DNA of 37,816 nucleotides, from NCBI GenBank assembly GCA_003551305.1, contig PUMJ01000267.1, positions 1 to 37,816 of the forward strand, in the 5' to 3' direction. How positions within the stretch are numbered: position 1 is the first letter of the stretch; each line of letters starts with the position of its first letter. Below the pieces are notes generated by a model. It saw only the letters and a program-made list of their open reading frames with translations, made no database searches and was not told the DNA's origin. The position numbers and the translations under genes are program-made. This stretch comes from Candidatus Brocadiaceae bacterium. Its GTDB lineage: Bacteria > Planctomycetota > Brocadiia > SM23-32. Shown here one piece after another: positions 8,799 to 16,563 of the stretch.

Positions 8799-9926
8799 AT
8801 GAGCCCTGATACGCCACAGGCCATCCTTCTGACGTCGCCGGGCGAGGGCGGCATCGGCATCATCGCCTTGCGCGGGCCGGGCGCCATGCGCGTGCTGGGA
8901 CGCGTCTTCGGCGGCACGCGCCGCGCCGCCGCCGAACTCGAGCCCGGCATGATGGCCCACGGCACCATCCGCCGCGACGGGCGGGTGCTGGACGAAGTCA
9001 TTCTGGCCCGCGTGGAGCCCGACGCACCCGCCCCTCCCGGGCCCTGGTACGAGGTCAACTGCCACGGCGGCGTCATGGCGGTGCGCGCGGTGCTGGACCG
9101 CCTGATTGAAGCCGGGGCCCGCCGGGCCGACCTCGCCCCTCCCGCCGGGCCGCCCCTGTCCCGCGAGGGCATCCGCCGCCGCGCCCTGGCCGCCCTGCCG
9201 CACGCGCCCACCAGGCTGACCGTGCTGATGCTGCTGCACCAGGCCCGAGGCGCCCTGGCCGACGAGGCCGAGCGCATAGCGGGCCTGCTGGAACACGACC
9301 AGGCCGCTGAGGCCGTGCGGCGGTTGGACGCCCTCCTGGAGACGGCCCCCCTGGGTCGGGCCCTGCTGGAGGCGCCCCGCGTGGCCCTGATAGGCCCCCC
9401 CAACGCGGGCAAGTCCACGCTCTTCAACGCCCTCTTCGAGCAGGAGCGCGTCATCGTCCACGAGGAGCCCGGCACCACGCGCGACATCGTCTCGGAGGTC
9501 GTCTCCGTCCGGGGGGTCCCCTTCCGCATAATGGATGCGGCGGGCATAGGCGAGACCGCCGACGAAGTGGAGCGCCTCGCCGTCGAGCGGGCCCGGGCCC
9601 TGGCCCGGCAGTGCGAGGTCGCCCTCGCCGTCTTCGACGTGAGGCGGGGAGCCGACGCCGGCCTCATCCCGCCCATGCGGCCTGAGGCCCGGCTCATCAC
9701 CGTGCTGAACAAGACAGACCTGCTGGAGGGGCCGCCGCCCGACAGCCCGGCGGCCGGCGGCCCCGTGGTCCGCATCTCCGCCCGCGAGCGCACGAACCTG
9801 GCAGACCTTGAGGACGCGCTGCTGGCGCCTTACGCCGCACTGCTGCCCCGCTGCCGGGAAGGCGGCCCCATCGTCTTCAGCGGGGAGATCGAGGACGCCC
9901 TGCGCCGCCTGAGGCCCGCCCCGTAG
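8799..9926 (+). CDS. mnmE: MnmE-like tRNA-modification GTPase, short form lacking the C-terminal cysteine motif
   Basis: MnmE with MnmG modifies wobble uridine 34 of certain tRNAs. This 375-residue protein starts with the family's N-terminal tetrahydrofolate-binding domain (SPGEGGIGIIALRGP near residues 13-27, EVNCHGG near 85-91), then helices, then a G domain: GPPNAGKST at 199-207, GTTRD at 225-229, DAAG at 246-249, NKTD at 304-307 and SAR at 327-329. It ends soon after the G domain with DALRRLRPAP. Full-length MnmE has about 450 residues and ends in a C-x-G-K motif needed for modification; both that and the last helices are absent. There is no Shine-Dalgarno; the start is chosen by homology. 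Confidence 0.82.
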   Translation: MSPDTPQAILLTSPGEGGIGIIALRGPGAMRVLGRVFGGTRRAAAELEPGMMAHGTIRRDGRVLDEVILARVEPDAPAPPGPWYEVNCHGGVMAVRAVLDRLIEAGARRADLAPPAGPPLSREGIRRRALAALPHAPTRLTVLMLLHQARGALADEAERIAGLLEHDQAAEAVRRLDALLETAPLGRALLEAPRVALIGPPNAGKSTLFNALFEQERVIVHEEPGTTRDIVSEVVSVRGVPFRIMDAAGIGETADEVERLAVERARALARQCEVALAVFDVRRGADAGLIPPMRPEARLITVLNKTDLLEGPPPDSPAAGGPVVRISARERTNLADLEDALLAPYAALLPRCREGGPIVFSGEIEDALRRLRPAP

Positions 9927-9939
9927 CAGCCGGTGCTAC
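9923..9939. terminator. perfect 6-bp hairpin over the mnmE stop
   Basis: GTAGCA (9923-9928) and TGCTAC (9934-9939) pair around a five-base loop and include the mnmE stop codon. No T-tract follows on either strand, so a role in termination between mnmE and the remnant on the other strand is only a suggestion. Confidence 0.25.
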
Positions 9940-10067
9940 ACGCCCAGGGCGGCCGGAACTGAAGCCGCAGATGACGGCTCGGACGCGGGCTCAGCCCCAG
10001 GGGGGCCAGCCTGGCGACGCTCACGTCCTTGCGCAGAAAGCCGACCAGGAGGGCGTCCACGGCCGTG

Positions 10068-10265
10068 CCCAGCCCGCCGGAGTTCGTGGTGCAACTGCTC
10101 GGCGTCGAAGTGGCCGCCCCGATACAGGAGCACCTCGACGATGCCGGGCCGCTGCTCGGTCAGCCTCAGGCCTTTGCGCCTGAGATGGCTTTTGAAGCTC
10201 TACAGCCCGGCCTGCCCGGAGGCCGAGCGCGAGGACTCTGCGTCGTTGTCGCTGTTGGGATTCAT
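10068..10265 (-). pseudogene. decayed Fur-family regulator, N-terminal remnant
   Basis: From ATG 10265 the minus strand reads MNPNSDNDAESSRSASGQAG and L, then an in-frame TAG (10200-10202), then SFKSHLRRKGLRLTEQRPGI and on through GGHFDAEQLHHELRRAG. The second part matches the first winged-helix segment of Fur/PerR-type metalloregulators, which have the pattern LRxxGLRxTxQR...GGHxDAxxL. The stop needs one base change from GAG. After about residue 65 (near 10068) the expected ATVYRTL recognition helix, dimerisation domain and metal-binding histidines/cysteines are not found; the frame runs on without similarity to a stop at 9936. The remaining bases of this 645-base gap between mnmE and tonB hold only the hairpin, the tonB promoter and the tonB leader. 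Confidence 0.72.
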
Positions 10266-10432
10266 CTGCAGCAAACACTTTGGCGGCCCCGCCGCCAGAC
10301 GCACAGGGAGAAACCACGTTTCGTTCTTCCAGGCTCGCTTGCTCCCCTCCAGGGAGCGCCCGGGGTTGCGGCCACCCGCCCGATAGCCTGAACCTCATGT
10401 CGAGGGCCACTCGCAGGGGGAACCGTTGGCAT

Positions 10433-10461
10433 TTGACAGCGGCCCGCCGGGTTGTTACGAT
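10433..10461 (+). promoter_or_regulatory. tonB: sigma70-type promoter of tonB
   Basis: A perfect -35 TTGACA (10433-10438) is followed after exactly 17 bases by TACGAT (10456-10461), four of six for the -10. Transcription would begin near 10468, giving a leader of about 100 bases before the tonB start at 10572. The position directly beside the broken Fur-family gene suggests a formerly iron-controlled promoter. Confidence 0.7.
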
Positions 10462-10530
10462 TTCGCTATTCGTGTTACACGGGCTGGCTTTCCTGTCCGC
10501 CCGTGCTACGATTTCTCGATTGGTGCTATC
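10456..10530 (+). repeat. imperfect direct repeat over the tonB -10 and leader
   Basis: A block TACGATTTCGCTATTCGTG at 10456 recurs as TACGATTTCTCGATTGGTG at 10507, 51 bases (about five helical turns) downstream. The first copy contains the -10 hexamer. The arrangement would suit a regulator binding two sites, or a small duplication; nothing in the sequence decides. Confidence 0.45.
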
Positions 10531-10571
10531 CGAACCCCCGTGCAGGCCGGCTCGGAAAAGGAGCGGCGGCA

Positions 10572-11462
10572 GTGAGCAGGGACCTGATGCTGGCTCTGAC
10601 CATCAGCATAGTTGCCCATGCGGCCGTGCTGCATGCGCTGCCCCTGGAACCCCCCGAGCATAGCGGCACGGGCCGGAGTCTGGAACTCGTGGTGCTGGGC
10701 GTGGTGGAGTCAGCCGCCGCTCCTGAGGCGGCCGAGGATGACGTGCCGGAGGCTGAGGAACCGTCGGAGCCTGCGCCCGAAGTCAAGGAATCCGCGGCGC
10801 AACCCGATACGGAAACCAACACGTCGGCTCCGCTCCCGCTTCCCCGGCTGGAAATCCCACGTCCGGACTTCGAGCGTCCGGCGGTCGAGGCCAGGCGACG
10901 AGTCAAGGCCGCCTCTGAGACGCTGGCCGACGCCTGGAACTCCCTGCAGAAGCGAACCATGGCGGCCACGCTGGCCGAGCCCGGGCCGGAGCCGGAGCCG
11001 AGCGAGCCCGCCGCGCAGGAGGCGGACATGCGGGACGAGCCTGCGCCCCGGGAGCAACAGCCCTCGGCGCCCGCCGCTCCCGCCGCCTCCGCCCCCCGGA
11101 CGGCCCCCGCGCCTTCTAAGGGTTCCCGCGCCGACCCCGGCGCCCGTGAACCGACGCACGGGGAACGTGACCAGGCCCGCACCCGATACCTGGAGGAGGT
11201 GCTGGCCCGCGTGCAGCGCACACGGTTCTATCCCGTGCCCGCCCGCCGACGACGGCAGGAGGGCACTGTCCGGGTGCGCTTCACCATCCTGTCGAACGGC
11301 GAAGTCCGGGGCATCGAGACGATCGGTCCCTCCGGCCACGCCGCCCTGGACGATGCGGCCACCGAGACGGTGCGCCGCGCCGCACCGTTTGATCCCTTCC
11401 CGGAGGCTATCGAGGAGGACGCACTGACTGCCGTGGTGCCCGTAGTGTACCGGCTCAGGTAG
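10572..11462 (+). CDS. tonB: TonB family energy-transducing protein
   Basis: TonB couples inner-membrane proton motive force to outer-membrane receptors. The 296-residue protein has one N-terminal membrane anchor (LMLALTISIVAHAAVLHAL, residues 5-23), a long Pro/Glu/Ala-rich periplasmic linker, and the TonB C-terminal domain from about residue 203. That domain shows YPVPARRRRQEGTVRVRFTI, then GHAALDDAATETVRRAAPFD near the end. The GTG start at 10572 is chosen because AAAAGGAG ends eight bases before it; an upstream in-frame extension would lie inside the promoter leader. The TonB-dependent receptor follows after 60 bases. ExbB and ExbD, its usual partners, are not in this window. Confidence 0.88.
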   Translation: MSRDLMLALTISIVAHAAVLHALPLEPPEHSGTGRSLELVVLGVVESAAAPEAAEDDVPEAEEPSEPAPEVKESAAQPDTETNTSAPLPLPRLEIPRPDFERPAVEARRRVKAASETLADAWNSLQKRTMAATLAEPGPEPEPSEPAAQEADMRDEPAPREQQPSAPAAPAASAPRTAPAPSKGSRADPGAREPTHGERDQARTRYLEEVLARVQRTRFYPVPARRRRQEGTVRVRFTILSNGEVRGIETIGPSGHAALDDAATETVRRAAPFDPFPEAIEEDALTAVVPVVYRLR

Positions 11463-11522
11463 CCGCACCGGAGCGCCATACGACAAAACACACCCAACTC
11501 TGCTCCTGCGAGGAGACGCACC

Positions 11523-13490
11523 ATGAGCCGTTCTGCTTGCCTGTCGAGGGTCGTTTTCGTTGTGGGTTTGCTGTGGTCTCTCACCGGAGCCCCGGTTCCG
11601 GCCGCCGCTGAGGAGGCCCCCCCTGCCCCCGCAGCACCTGCCGACGAGCCGGTTGAAGTCATCGAACTGGGGGAGGTGCGCGTGCTGGCATCGCCCGTAG
11701 TCGAACCCACTGTGACCACGCGCTACGGGACGCAGGTCTCCAGCGTAACGGCCGAACAGATAGAAGCGCTGGGAGCGGAGGACTTCGCCTCCGCCGTGCG
11801 GCGTGTGCCGGGGGTTACGATATCGCGCTTCAACCGCGTGGGCAGCTTCGGCGGCCGCGAGGGCGGGGCGGTGTTCATACGCGGCATGGGCGGCGCCCGC
11901 CCGGGAGCCGAGATCCAGACGCTGGTGGACGGCGTGCCGAAGACGGTCGGCGTCTGGACGCACCCGCTGCTGGACACCCTGCCGGTGGACCTGGCCGAAC
12001 GCATTGATATCCGCAAGAGCGCCGAGCCGGTATTCCTGGGCAACGCGTCCTTCGCGGCGTTTGACCTGATCCCCAGAAGACGCACGTTACCGGGCTTCGA
12101 GACGCGCCTCAGGGCCGGATACGGCACCCACAGCACCTGGACCCAGAGCTTCGAACACGGGGGCAAGGTGGACCGGTGGGACTACTTCCTGGCGCAGTCC
12201 TTCAAGAGATCCCGGGGGCACCGGCCGCACTCCGCCGGCCAGATGCAGAGCTACATGGCCCGCCTGGGCTATGAGCTTTCCGACGTCTGGGACGCGAGCC
12301 TGATGGTGATGGGGACCGACAGTTGGGCGGAAGACCCCGGCCCTGTGGGCGAACCGACACCCGAACGTGAGCGGTTCAATGTGGATGACTTCCTCTATGT
12401 CTTCACCCTGGCGAACCGTACCGAGGAGGGCGAGGGCGAAGTCAAGCTCTACTGGCACGACGGCTCCATCAACTGGCGCGAGGAGGACGGCGACTCCGAC
12501 ACCGAGTGGGACAACTACGGAATGCGCGCCAGCCAGACCATCTGGCCCTGGGAAGGCGGCGAGCTGGTAGTCGGCGCCGATCTGGACTACATCGGCGGGG
12601 AGTTCATCAACAGAGACCTGTCCGGCGCCAGGCTGGACGACACGAAAAAGACGTTCCGCCTGTTCGGCCCGCATCTTGCTTTCAGCCAGACGTTCGGGGA
12701 CCCCGACGACTGGCACGTCACCCCCTCGGCCGGCACCCGCTGGACGCACCACAACGAGTTCCGCAACCTCTGGGGGCCGCAGGCGGGCGTCGTGGTCGGC
12801 CGCGGCGAGACGGAACTGCACGCCAGCTACGCGCGCGGTTTCAACTACCCCGGCGTCTACGCCGTGGTCCAGAGCGAGATGTTCTGGAACACCGGAGACG
12901 CCTGGAGGGAGCTGAAGCCGGAGACGGTGGACCACTTCCAGCTCGGGCTGGGCCACCGCTTCGCCCCCTGGCTCAAAGGTAACATCGTCGGCTTCATCAA
13001 TGACGGGCAGGACCGGCTCGTGTTCGTCGCTCCGCCGCCGCCCCCGCCGGCCTTCCAGAATATCGGCGAGTTCAAAACCGAGGGCGTCGAGGTCTCTTTC
13101 GACATCACCCCCGCCGCCGACTGGAACGCATTTCTGGGGGCCACCTGGCTGACCACCATCGAGCCGCGTGAGCTCCCCTACGCTCCCCGGCGGTCCTTCA
13201 CCGGCGGTGTCAGTTGGATGCCCCATCCCCGCTGGCGCGTGAACGTTGACGGGCAGTACGTCTCGGACGTCTTCACCCTCAATCCGCGCTTCCCCGGCCC
13301 CGAGGGCGAGGTGGACTCCTACTGGCTGTTCAACGGCAAAGTGTCTTATGATGTGCTGCCGGCCGACGGCAACGTCCAGGCTACGGTGTACGCCGCCGTG
13401 GAGAACATCTTCGACGAGACTTACGAGCATCGGCCCGCCTACCCGATGCCCGGGCGGTCGCTCATGGCGGGCTTCGACGTCCGCTTCTGA
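11523..13490 (+). CDS. TonB-dependent outer-membrane receptor
   Basis: This 655-residue receptor should import a scarce ligand (iron complex, haem, cobalamin or glycan) across the outer membrane using TonB. A signal peptide ends near residue 29 (VPAAAEE). A TonB-box-like VIELGEVRVLA precedes the plug domain, which shows SSVTAEQIEALGAEDFASAV, VFIRGMGG and TLVDGVPK. The rest is a beta-barrel rich in alternating aromatic strands, with AAVENIFDETYEHRPAYPMP near the end and a terminal phenylalanine as expected for BAM-dependent insertion. A GAGGAG precedes the ATG. Pairing with tonB and a Fur-type remnant favours an iron-related ligand, but the ligand is not readable from the sequence. Confidence 0.93.
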   Translation: MSRSACLSRVVFVVGLLWSLTGAPVPAAAEEAPPAPAAPADEPVEVIELGEVRVLASPVVEPTVTTRYGTQVSSVTAEQIEALGAEDFASAVRRVPGVTISRFNRVGSFGGREGGAVFIRGMGGARPGAEIQTLVDGVPKTVGVWTHPLLDTLPVDLAERIDIRKSAEPVFLGNASFAAFDLIPRRRTLPGFETRLRAGYGTHSTWTQSFEHGGKVDRWDYFLAQSFKRSRGHRPHSAGQMQSYMARLGYELSDVWDASLMVMGTDSWAEDPGPVGEPTPERERFNVDDFLYVFTLANRTEEGEGEVKLYWHDGSINWREEDGDSDTEWDNYGMRASQTIWPWEGGELVVGADLDYIGGEFINRDLSGARLDDTKKTFRLFGPHLAFSQTFGDPDDWHVTPSAGTRWTHHNEFRNLWGPQAGVVVGRGETELHASYARGFNYPGVYAVVQSEMFWNTGDAWRELKPETVDHFQLGLGHRFAPWLKGNIVGFINDGQDRLVFVAPPPPPPAFQNIGEFKTEGVEVSFDITPAADWNAFLGATWLTTIEPRELPYAPRRSFTGGVSWMPHPRWRVNVDGQYVSDVFTLNPRFPGPEGEVDSYWLFNGKVSYDVLPADGNVQATVYAAVENIFDETYEHRPAYPMPGRSLMAGFDVRF

Positions 13491-13529
13491 GGATGTGACG
13501 CGATGGAAGGCCCCGCGCCCCGGATTTCC

Positions 13530-13601
13530 GCCCCAACGGCGCGTTTCTGGACAAACAGCTTGATTAAGGGGAAAATGGAGGTTATCCTTTGGGGCTTTTT
13601 T
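13530..13601 (+). terminator. possible terminator after the receptor gene
   Basis: GCCCCAA (13530-13536) can pair with TTGGGGC (13589-13595), which is directly followed by six T (13596-13601). The loop is long (52 bases), so this is an atypical intrinsic terminator and it competes with the inverted repeat listed at 13580-13651. Confidence 0.28.
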
Positions 13602-13651
13602 CGTGATTGACGCCGTCTGCGTGCTCTCGGCGGCGGGGCGCAAGGATAACC
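13580..13651 (+). promoter_or_regulatory. inverted repeat covering the ribosome binding site of the ABC exporter gene
   Basis: GGTTATCCTT (13580-13589) is the exact reverse complement of AAGGATAACC (13642-13651), which holds the Shine-Dalgarno AAGGA and touches the ATG at 13652. Folding of the transcript would hide the ribosome binding site. The upstream arm overlaps the arm of the terminator candidate (13589-13595), so the two structures would exclude each other, as in leader switches. Confidence 0.45.
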
Positions 13652-15928
13652 ATGGACCATTTTGCTGACATCGAGATGGAGCACCCGGCCGGAGGAACTC
13701 CGCTGCGTATGCTTCCACCGGATGTCGCTGCCTGGGTGCACCGCGTCCTCCAGGCGGATGAGGAGGTCGCCTGCTGCCTCTACGCCGACATCCTGCCGGA
13801 CGGCGGTTTCGGCGAGCGGTGGGCGTTTCTGACGAATCGCCGCCTGATGGTGCTGTCCTCCGACGGGGCGCCCGACAAGGCCGAGATGCCTTTCGAGATG
13901 CCGCTGCGACACATCGAGGACGCGGCGGTGAGGGAATATGTCGGCTCCAGCGCCCTGCTGGTGACCGGGCCGGACAGGGCGCACGAGGTGGTCCGGTTCT
14001 CGCGCGGCTCCCACCAGGAAGCCTCCGACCTGTGCCATCGCCTCAAGGAAGCCATCGAAAAGCACAAGGCGGGCGACGAGGTGGACCGCATACCGCCCCT
14101 GCCGCCCCGGCGCGTGGCGCACCGCTGCCCCCACTGCGGCCGGGCCTTGCGACGGGCGGGCGACCCCTGCATCCACTGCAGCGACCGACGCCGCATCCTG
14201 GTGCGCCTCTTCTCCCACGTGCTCCCCTACAAGGGATACGCCCTGGTGGGGCTGGCGCTGACGCTCACGATGACGGCCCTGGCGGTCGTGCCGCCGTATC
14301 TGACCAAGGTGCTCGTGGACGACGTCATCGGGCAGAACAACCTGAGCCTGTTCGCCGTGGTGGTCGCTTTGCTGACCGGCGTTTACCTGGCCCGGGCGGT
14401 TGTGACCACCTTCCGGACCTTCACGCTCGAGTGGCTGGGCAACAAGGTGCTCTTCGACCTGCGCGTGCACCTTTATGATCACCTGCAGCTTCTGCCGCTT
14501 TCCTATTACAACCAGCGGCAGACGGGCCAGATCATGTCCCGCATCACGGGTGACCTCCAGCGGCTGCAATACTTCATCGCCGAGGGCTTCCAGGAGATAC
14601 TGGTCAACATCACGACCATGATCTTTATCGCCAGCATCCTGCTGCTTCTGGACCCGGTGCTGTTTCTGTTCGCTTTGGCGCCGGTGCCCATCATAGCCGC
14701 CACCACGGTGCTTTTCGGGCATCACATCCACCTGCTCTACCACCGCATCTGGCGGCGCATGGCGGGGCTGCACGAGCTGCTGGCGGACACGATACCGGGC
14801 ATCCGGGTGGTGAAGTCTTTCGCCCAGGAGCCCCGCGAGTCCGACCGGTTCGCCCGGCGCAGCGCGGAGTTGTTCGGCCAGGAGATGCGCGCCGTGAAGC
14901 TGGCGAGCGGTTTCTTCCCCTTCCTGGGGCTGATGACCGGCCTCGGCTCCATCCTCATCTTCGGCGTCGGCGGCTGGCGCGTCCTGCAGGGGCAGACGAC
15001 CCTGGGCACCCTCATCGCCTTCACCGGCTACCTCTGGCAGTTCTACATGCCCATCCAGCAGTTCGGCCGCATAAACCATCGGCTCCAGCACTGCGTGACC
15101 TCGGCCGAGCGCGTCTTCGAGATACTTGACAGCGAGCCGGAGCCGGTCCAGCAGCCGGACGCCCTCGTGCTGGACCCCGTGCAGGGAGAGGTCGAGTTTC
15201 GGAACGTCTCCTTCTCCTACGAACCCGGCAAGTACGCCCTCCAGGACATCTCGTTCAAGGTGGAAGCGGGCGAGATGGTCGGCCTGGTCGGCCCCAGCGG
15301 CGCCGGCAAAAGCACCCTGGTGCACCTTCTGTCGCGCTTCTACGACGTCAGCAGCGGCGCCATACTGATTGATGGGCACGACATCCGCGACCTGGCCATC
15401 TGGCCCTACCGGGAGCAGATGGGCGTGGTCCTGCAGGAACCCTACCTGTTCCACGGGACAATCTGGGAAAACATCGCTTACGCGAACCCGAATGCCTCGC
15501 CCGACGAGATAATCGCCGCCGCTCGCGCCGCCAACTGCCACAACTTCATCGTCAACATGCCGGACGGCTACGACACCGTCATCGGCGAGAGGGGCCAGAC
15601 GCTCTCGGGCGGCGAGCGCCAGCGCGTCTCCATCGCACGGGCCGTGCTGCGCGACCCGCGCATCCTCATCCTCGACGAAGCTACCGCCTCGGTGGACACC
15701 GAGACGGAGATGATGATCCAGACCGCCATCGAGCGGCTGGTGCAGAACCGCACGACCTTCGCCATAGCCCACAGGCTGTCGACCTTGCGCAAGGCGAACC
15801 GCCTGATCGTGCTGGAACGGGGCCGGCTGGTGGAGATGGGCACGCACGAGGACCTTGTCCACTCCGGCGGCCTTTACAGCCGCCTCTGCGAGCTTCAATC
15901 CGAGCTTTCCAAGATACAAGCGTGGTAA
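13652..15928 (+). CDS. ABC exporter with extra N-terminal domain and zinc ribbon
   Basis: This 758-residue protein is a half-size ABC exporter with an unusual front part. Residues 1-145 form a soluble domain with a PH-like pattern (RWAFLTNRRLMVLSS near 56-70). Then comes a zinc ribbon with C159, C162, C173 and C176. An exporter membrane domain with six likely helices spans about 185-480. The ATPase has Walker A GPSGAGKST (547-555), signature LSGGE (651-655), Walker B ILILDE (671-676) and switch H707, all intact. A homodimer is expected. The start at 13652 follows AAGGA at seven bases. The next gene is DUF1854, a pairing known to me from genomes where these are labelled cyanophycin-associated; no cyanophycin gene is seen here. 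The substrate is unknown. Confidence 0.92.
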   Translation: MDHFADIEMEHPAGGTPLRMLPPDVAAWVHRVLQADEEVACCLYADILPDGGFGERWAFLTNRRLMVLSSDGAPDKAEMPFEMPLRHIEDAAVREYVGSSALLVTGPDRAHEVVRFSRGSHQEASDLCHRLKEAIEKHKAGDEVDRIPPLPPRRVAHRCPHCGRALRRAGDPCIHCSDRRRILVRLFSHVLPYKGYALVGLALTLTMTALAVVPPYLTKVLVDDVIGQNNLSLFAVVVALLTGVYLARAVVTTFRTFTLEWLGNKVLFDLRVHLYDHLQLLPLSYYNQRQTGQIMSRITGDLQRLQYFIAEGFQEILVNITTMIFIASILLLLDPVLFLFALAPVPIIAATTVLFGHHIHLLYHRIWRRMAGLHELLADTIPGIRVVKSFAQEPRESDRFARRSAELFGQEMRAVKLASGFFPFLGLMTGLGSILIFGVGGWRVLQGQTTLGTLIAFTGYLWQFYMPIQQFGRINHRLQHCVTSAERVFEILDSEPEPVQQPDALVLDPVQGEVEFRNVSFSYEPGKYALQDISFKVEAGEMVGLVGPSGAGKSTLVHLLSRFYDVSSGAILIDGHDIRDLAIWPYREQMGVVLQEPYLFHGTIWENIAYANPNASPDEIIAAARAANCHNFIVNMPDGYDTVIGERGQTLSGGERQRVSIARAVLRDPRILILDEATASVDTETEMMIQTAIERLVQNRTTFAIAHRLSTLRKANRLIVLERGRLVEMGTHEDLVHSGGLYSRLCELQSELSKIQAW

Positions 15929-15942
15929 AGGGACGGGACGGA

Positions 15943-16479
15943 ATGTCCGAAGATTCGACAGCAGAACGCACGAGGCTGGCCGAAGGGCCCCGGCAGAACC
16001 GGGCCGGCGCCATTCCGCCGGACGGGGTGCGCGTGTGGGTGGACTCATTCCAGCGGCTCCACCTCAGCGTCGGCGATGCGCAGTTCGAGAACGTCCGCCC
16101 CGTGCAGTGCTTCCCCCTGTCCGGCAAGACGGACTACGTGAGTTTCCTGGACGAAGACGGCAAAGAGGTGCTTCTGCTTGCGCATCCGGACCATCTGGAC
16201 AAAGATAGTCGGTATGTGCTGAAGGAAGCGCTGGAGAAGATGTACTACGTGGCGAAGATCACGCGCGTGGACTCCATCACCGAGACCATGGGGGTGAGCC
16301 ACTGGAGCGTGATGACCGACCGCGGCTACGCCGCCTTCGAGGTGGTGGACAGGGAGCACATCCGGCGCCTTCCCGGCCGTCGCTACATGATCACGGATGC
16401 CGACGGAAACCGATTCGAAATTGAGGATACTGCCCGCCTGGATGCGCGCAGCCAGATGCTCGTCCACAGCGAGACGTAG
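15943..16479 (+). CDS. DUF1854 family partner protein of the ABC exporter
   Basis: This 178-residue soluble protein begins 14 bases after the exporter stop. Its order of blocks matches DUF1854 as I know it: RVWVDSFQRLHLSVGD, a PVQCFPLS stretch, ISF-like strands, a helix LKEALEKMYYVAKITRV, then THWS-type VSHWSVMTDRGYAAFEVVDR and REHIRRLPGRRYMITDADGN near the end. No signal peptide or membrane segment is present, so it should act in the cytosol, perhaps on the exporter's soluble N-terminal domain or ATPase. The start at 15943 is preferred over a GTG seven codons upstream that overlaps the exporter. The biochemical role of DUF1854 is not known to me. Confidence 0.82.
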   Translation: MSEDSTAERTRLAEGPRQNRAGAIPPDGVRVWVDSFQRLHLSVGDAQFENVRPVQCFPLSGKTDYVSFLDEDGKEVLLLAHPDHLDKDSRYVLKEALEKMYYVAKITRVDSITETMGVSHWSVMTDRGYAAFEVVDREHIRRLPGRRYMITDADGNRFEIEDTARLDARSQMLVHSET

Positions 16480-16563
16480 CCAAAGACAGGCCGGAGTGAA
16501 CAGCCCGCCGGGCGCCGCCGGCCCCGGTTTTCCTTTCCCTTCCGGAAACACTGCTGCCCAACT

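Noticed and set aside
10029-10391. Plus-strand frame of 120 codons opposite the Fur remnant
   Set aside because: The minus strand shows recognisable Fur-type sequence; the plus frame has none.
16507-16535. Small GCCGG/CCGGC hairpin followed by TTTTCC between the DUF1854 and HlyD genes
   Set aside because: Five pairs and an interrupted T-tract are expected by chance in such G+C-rich DNA.
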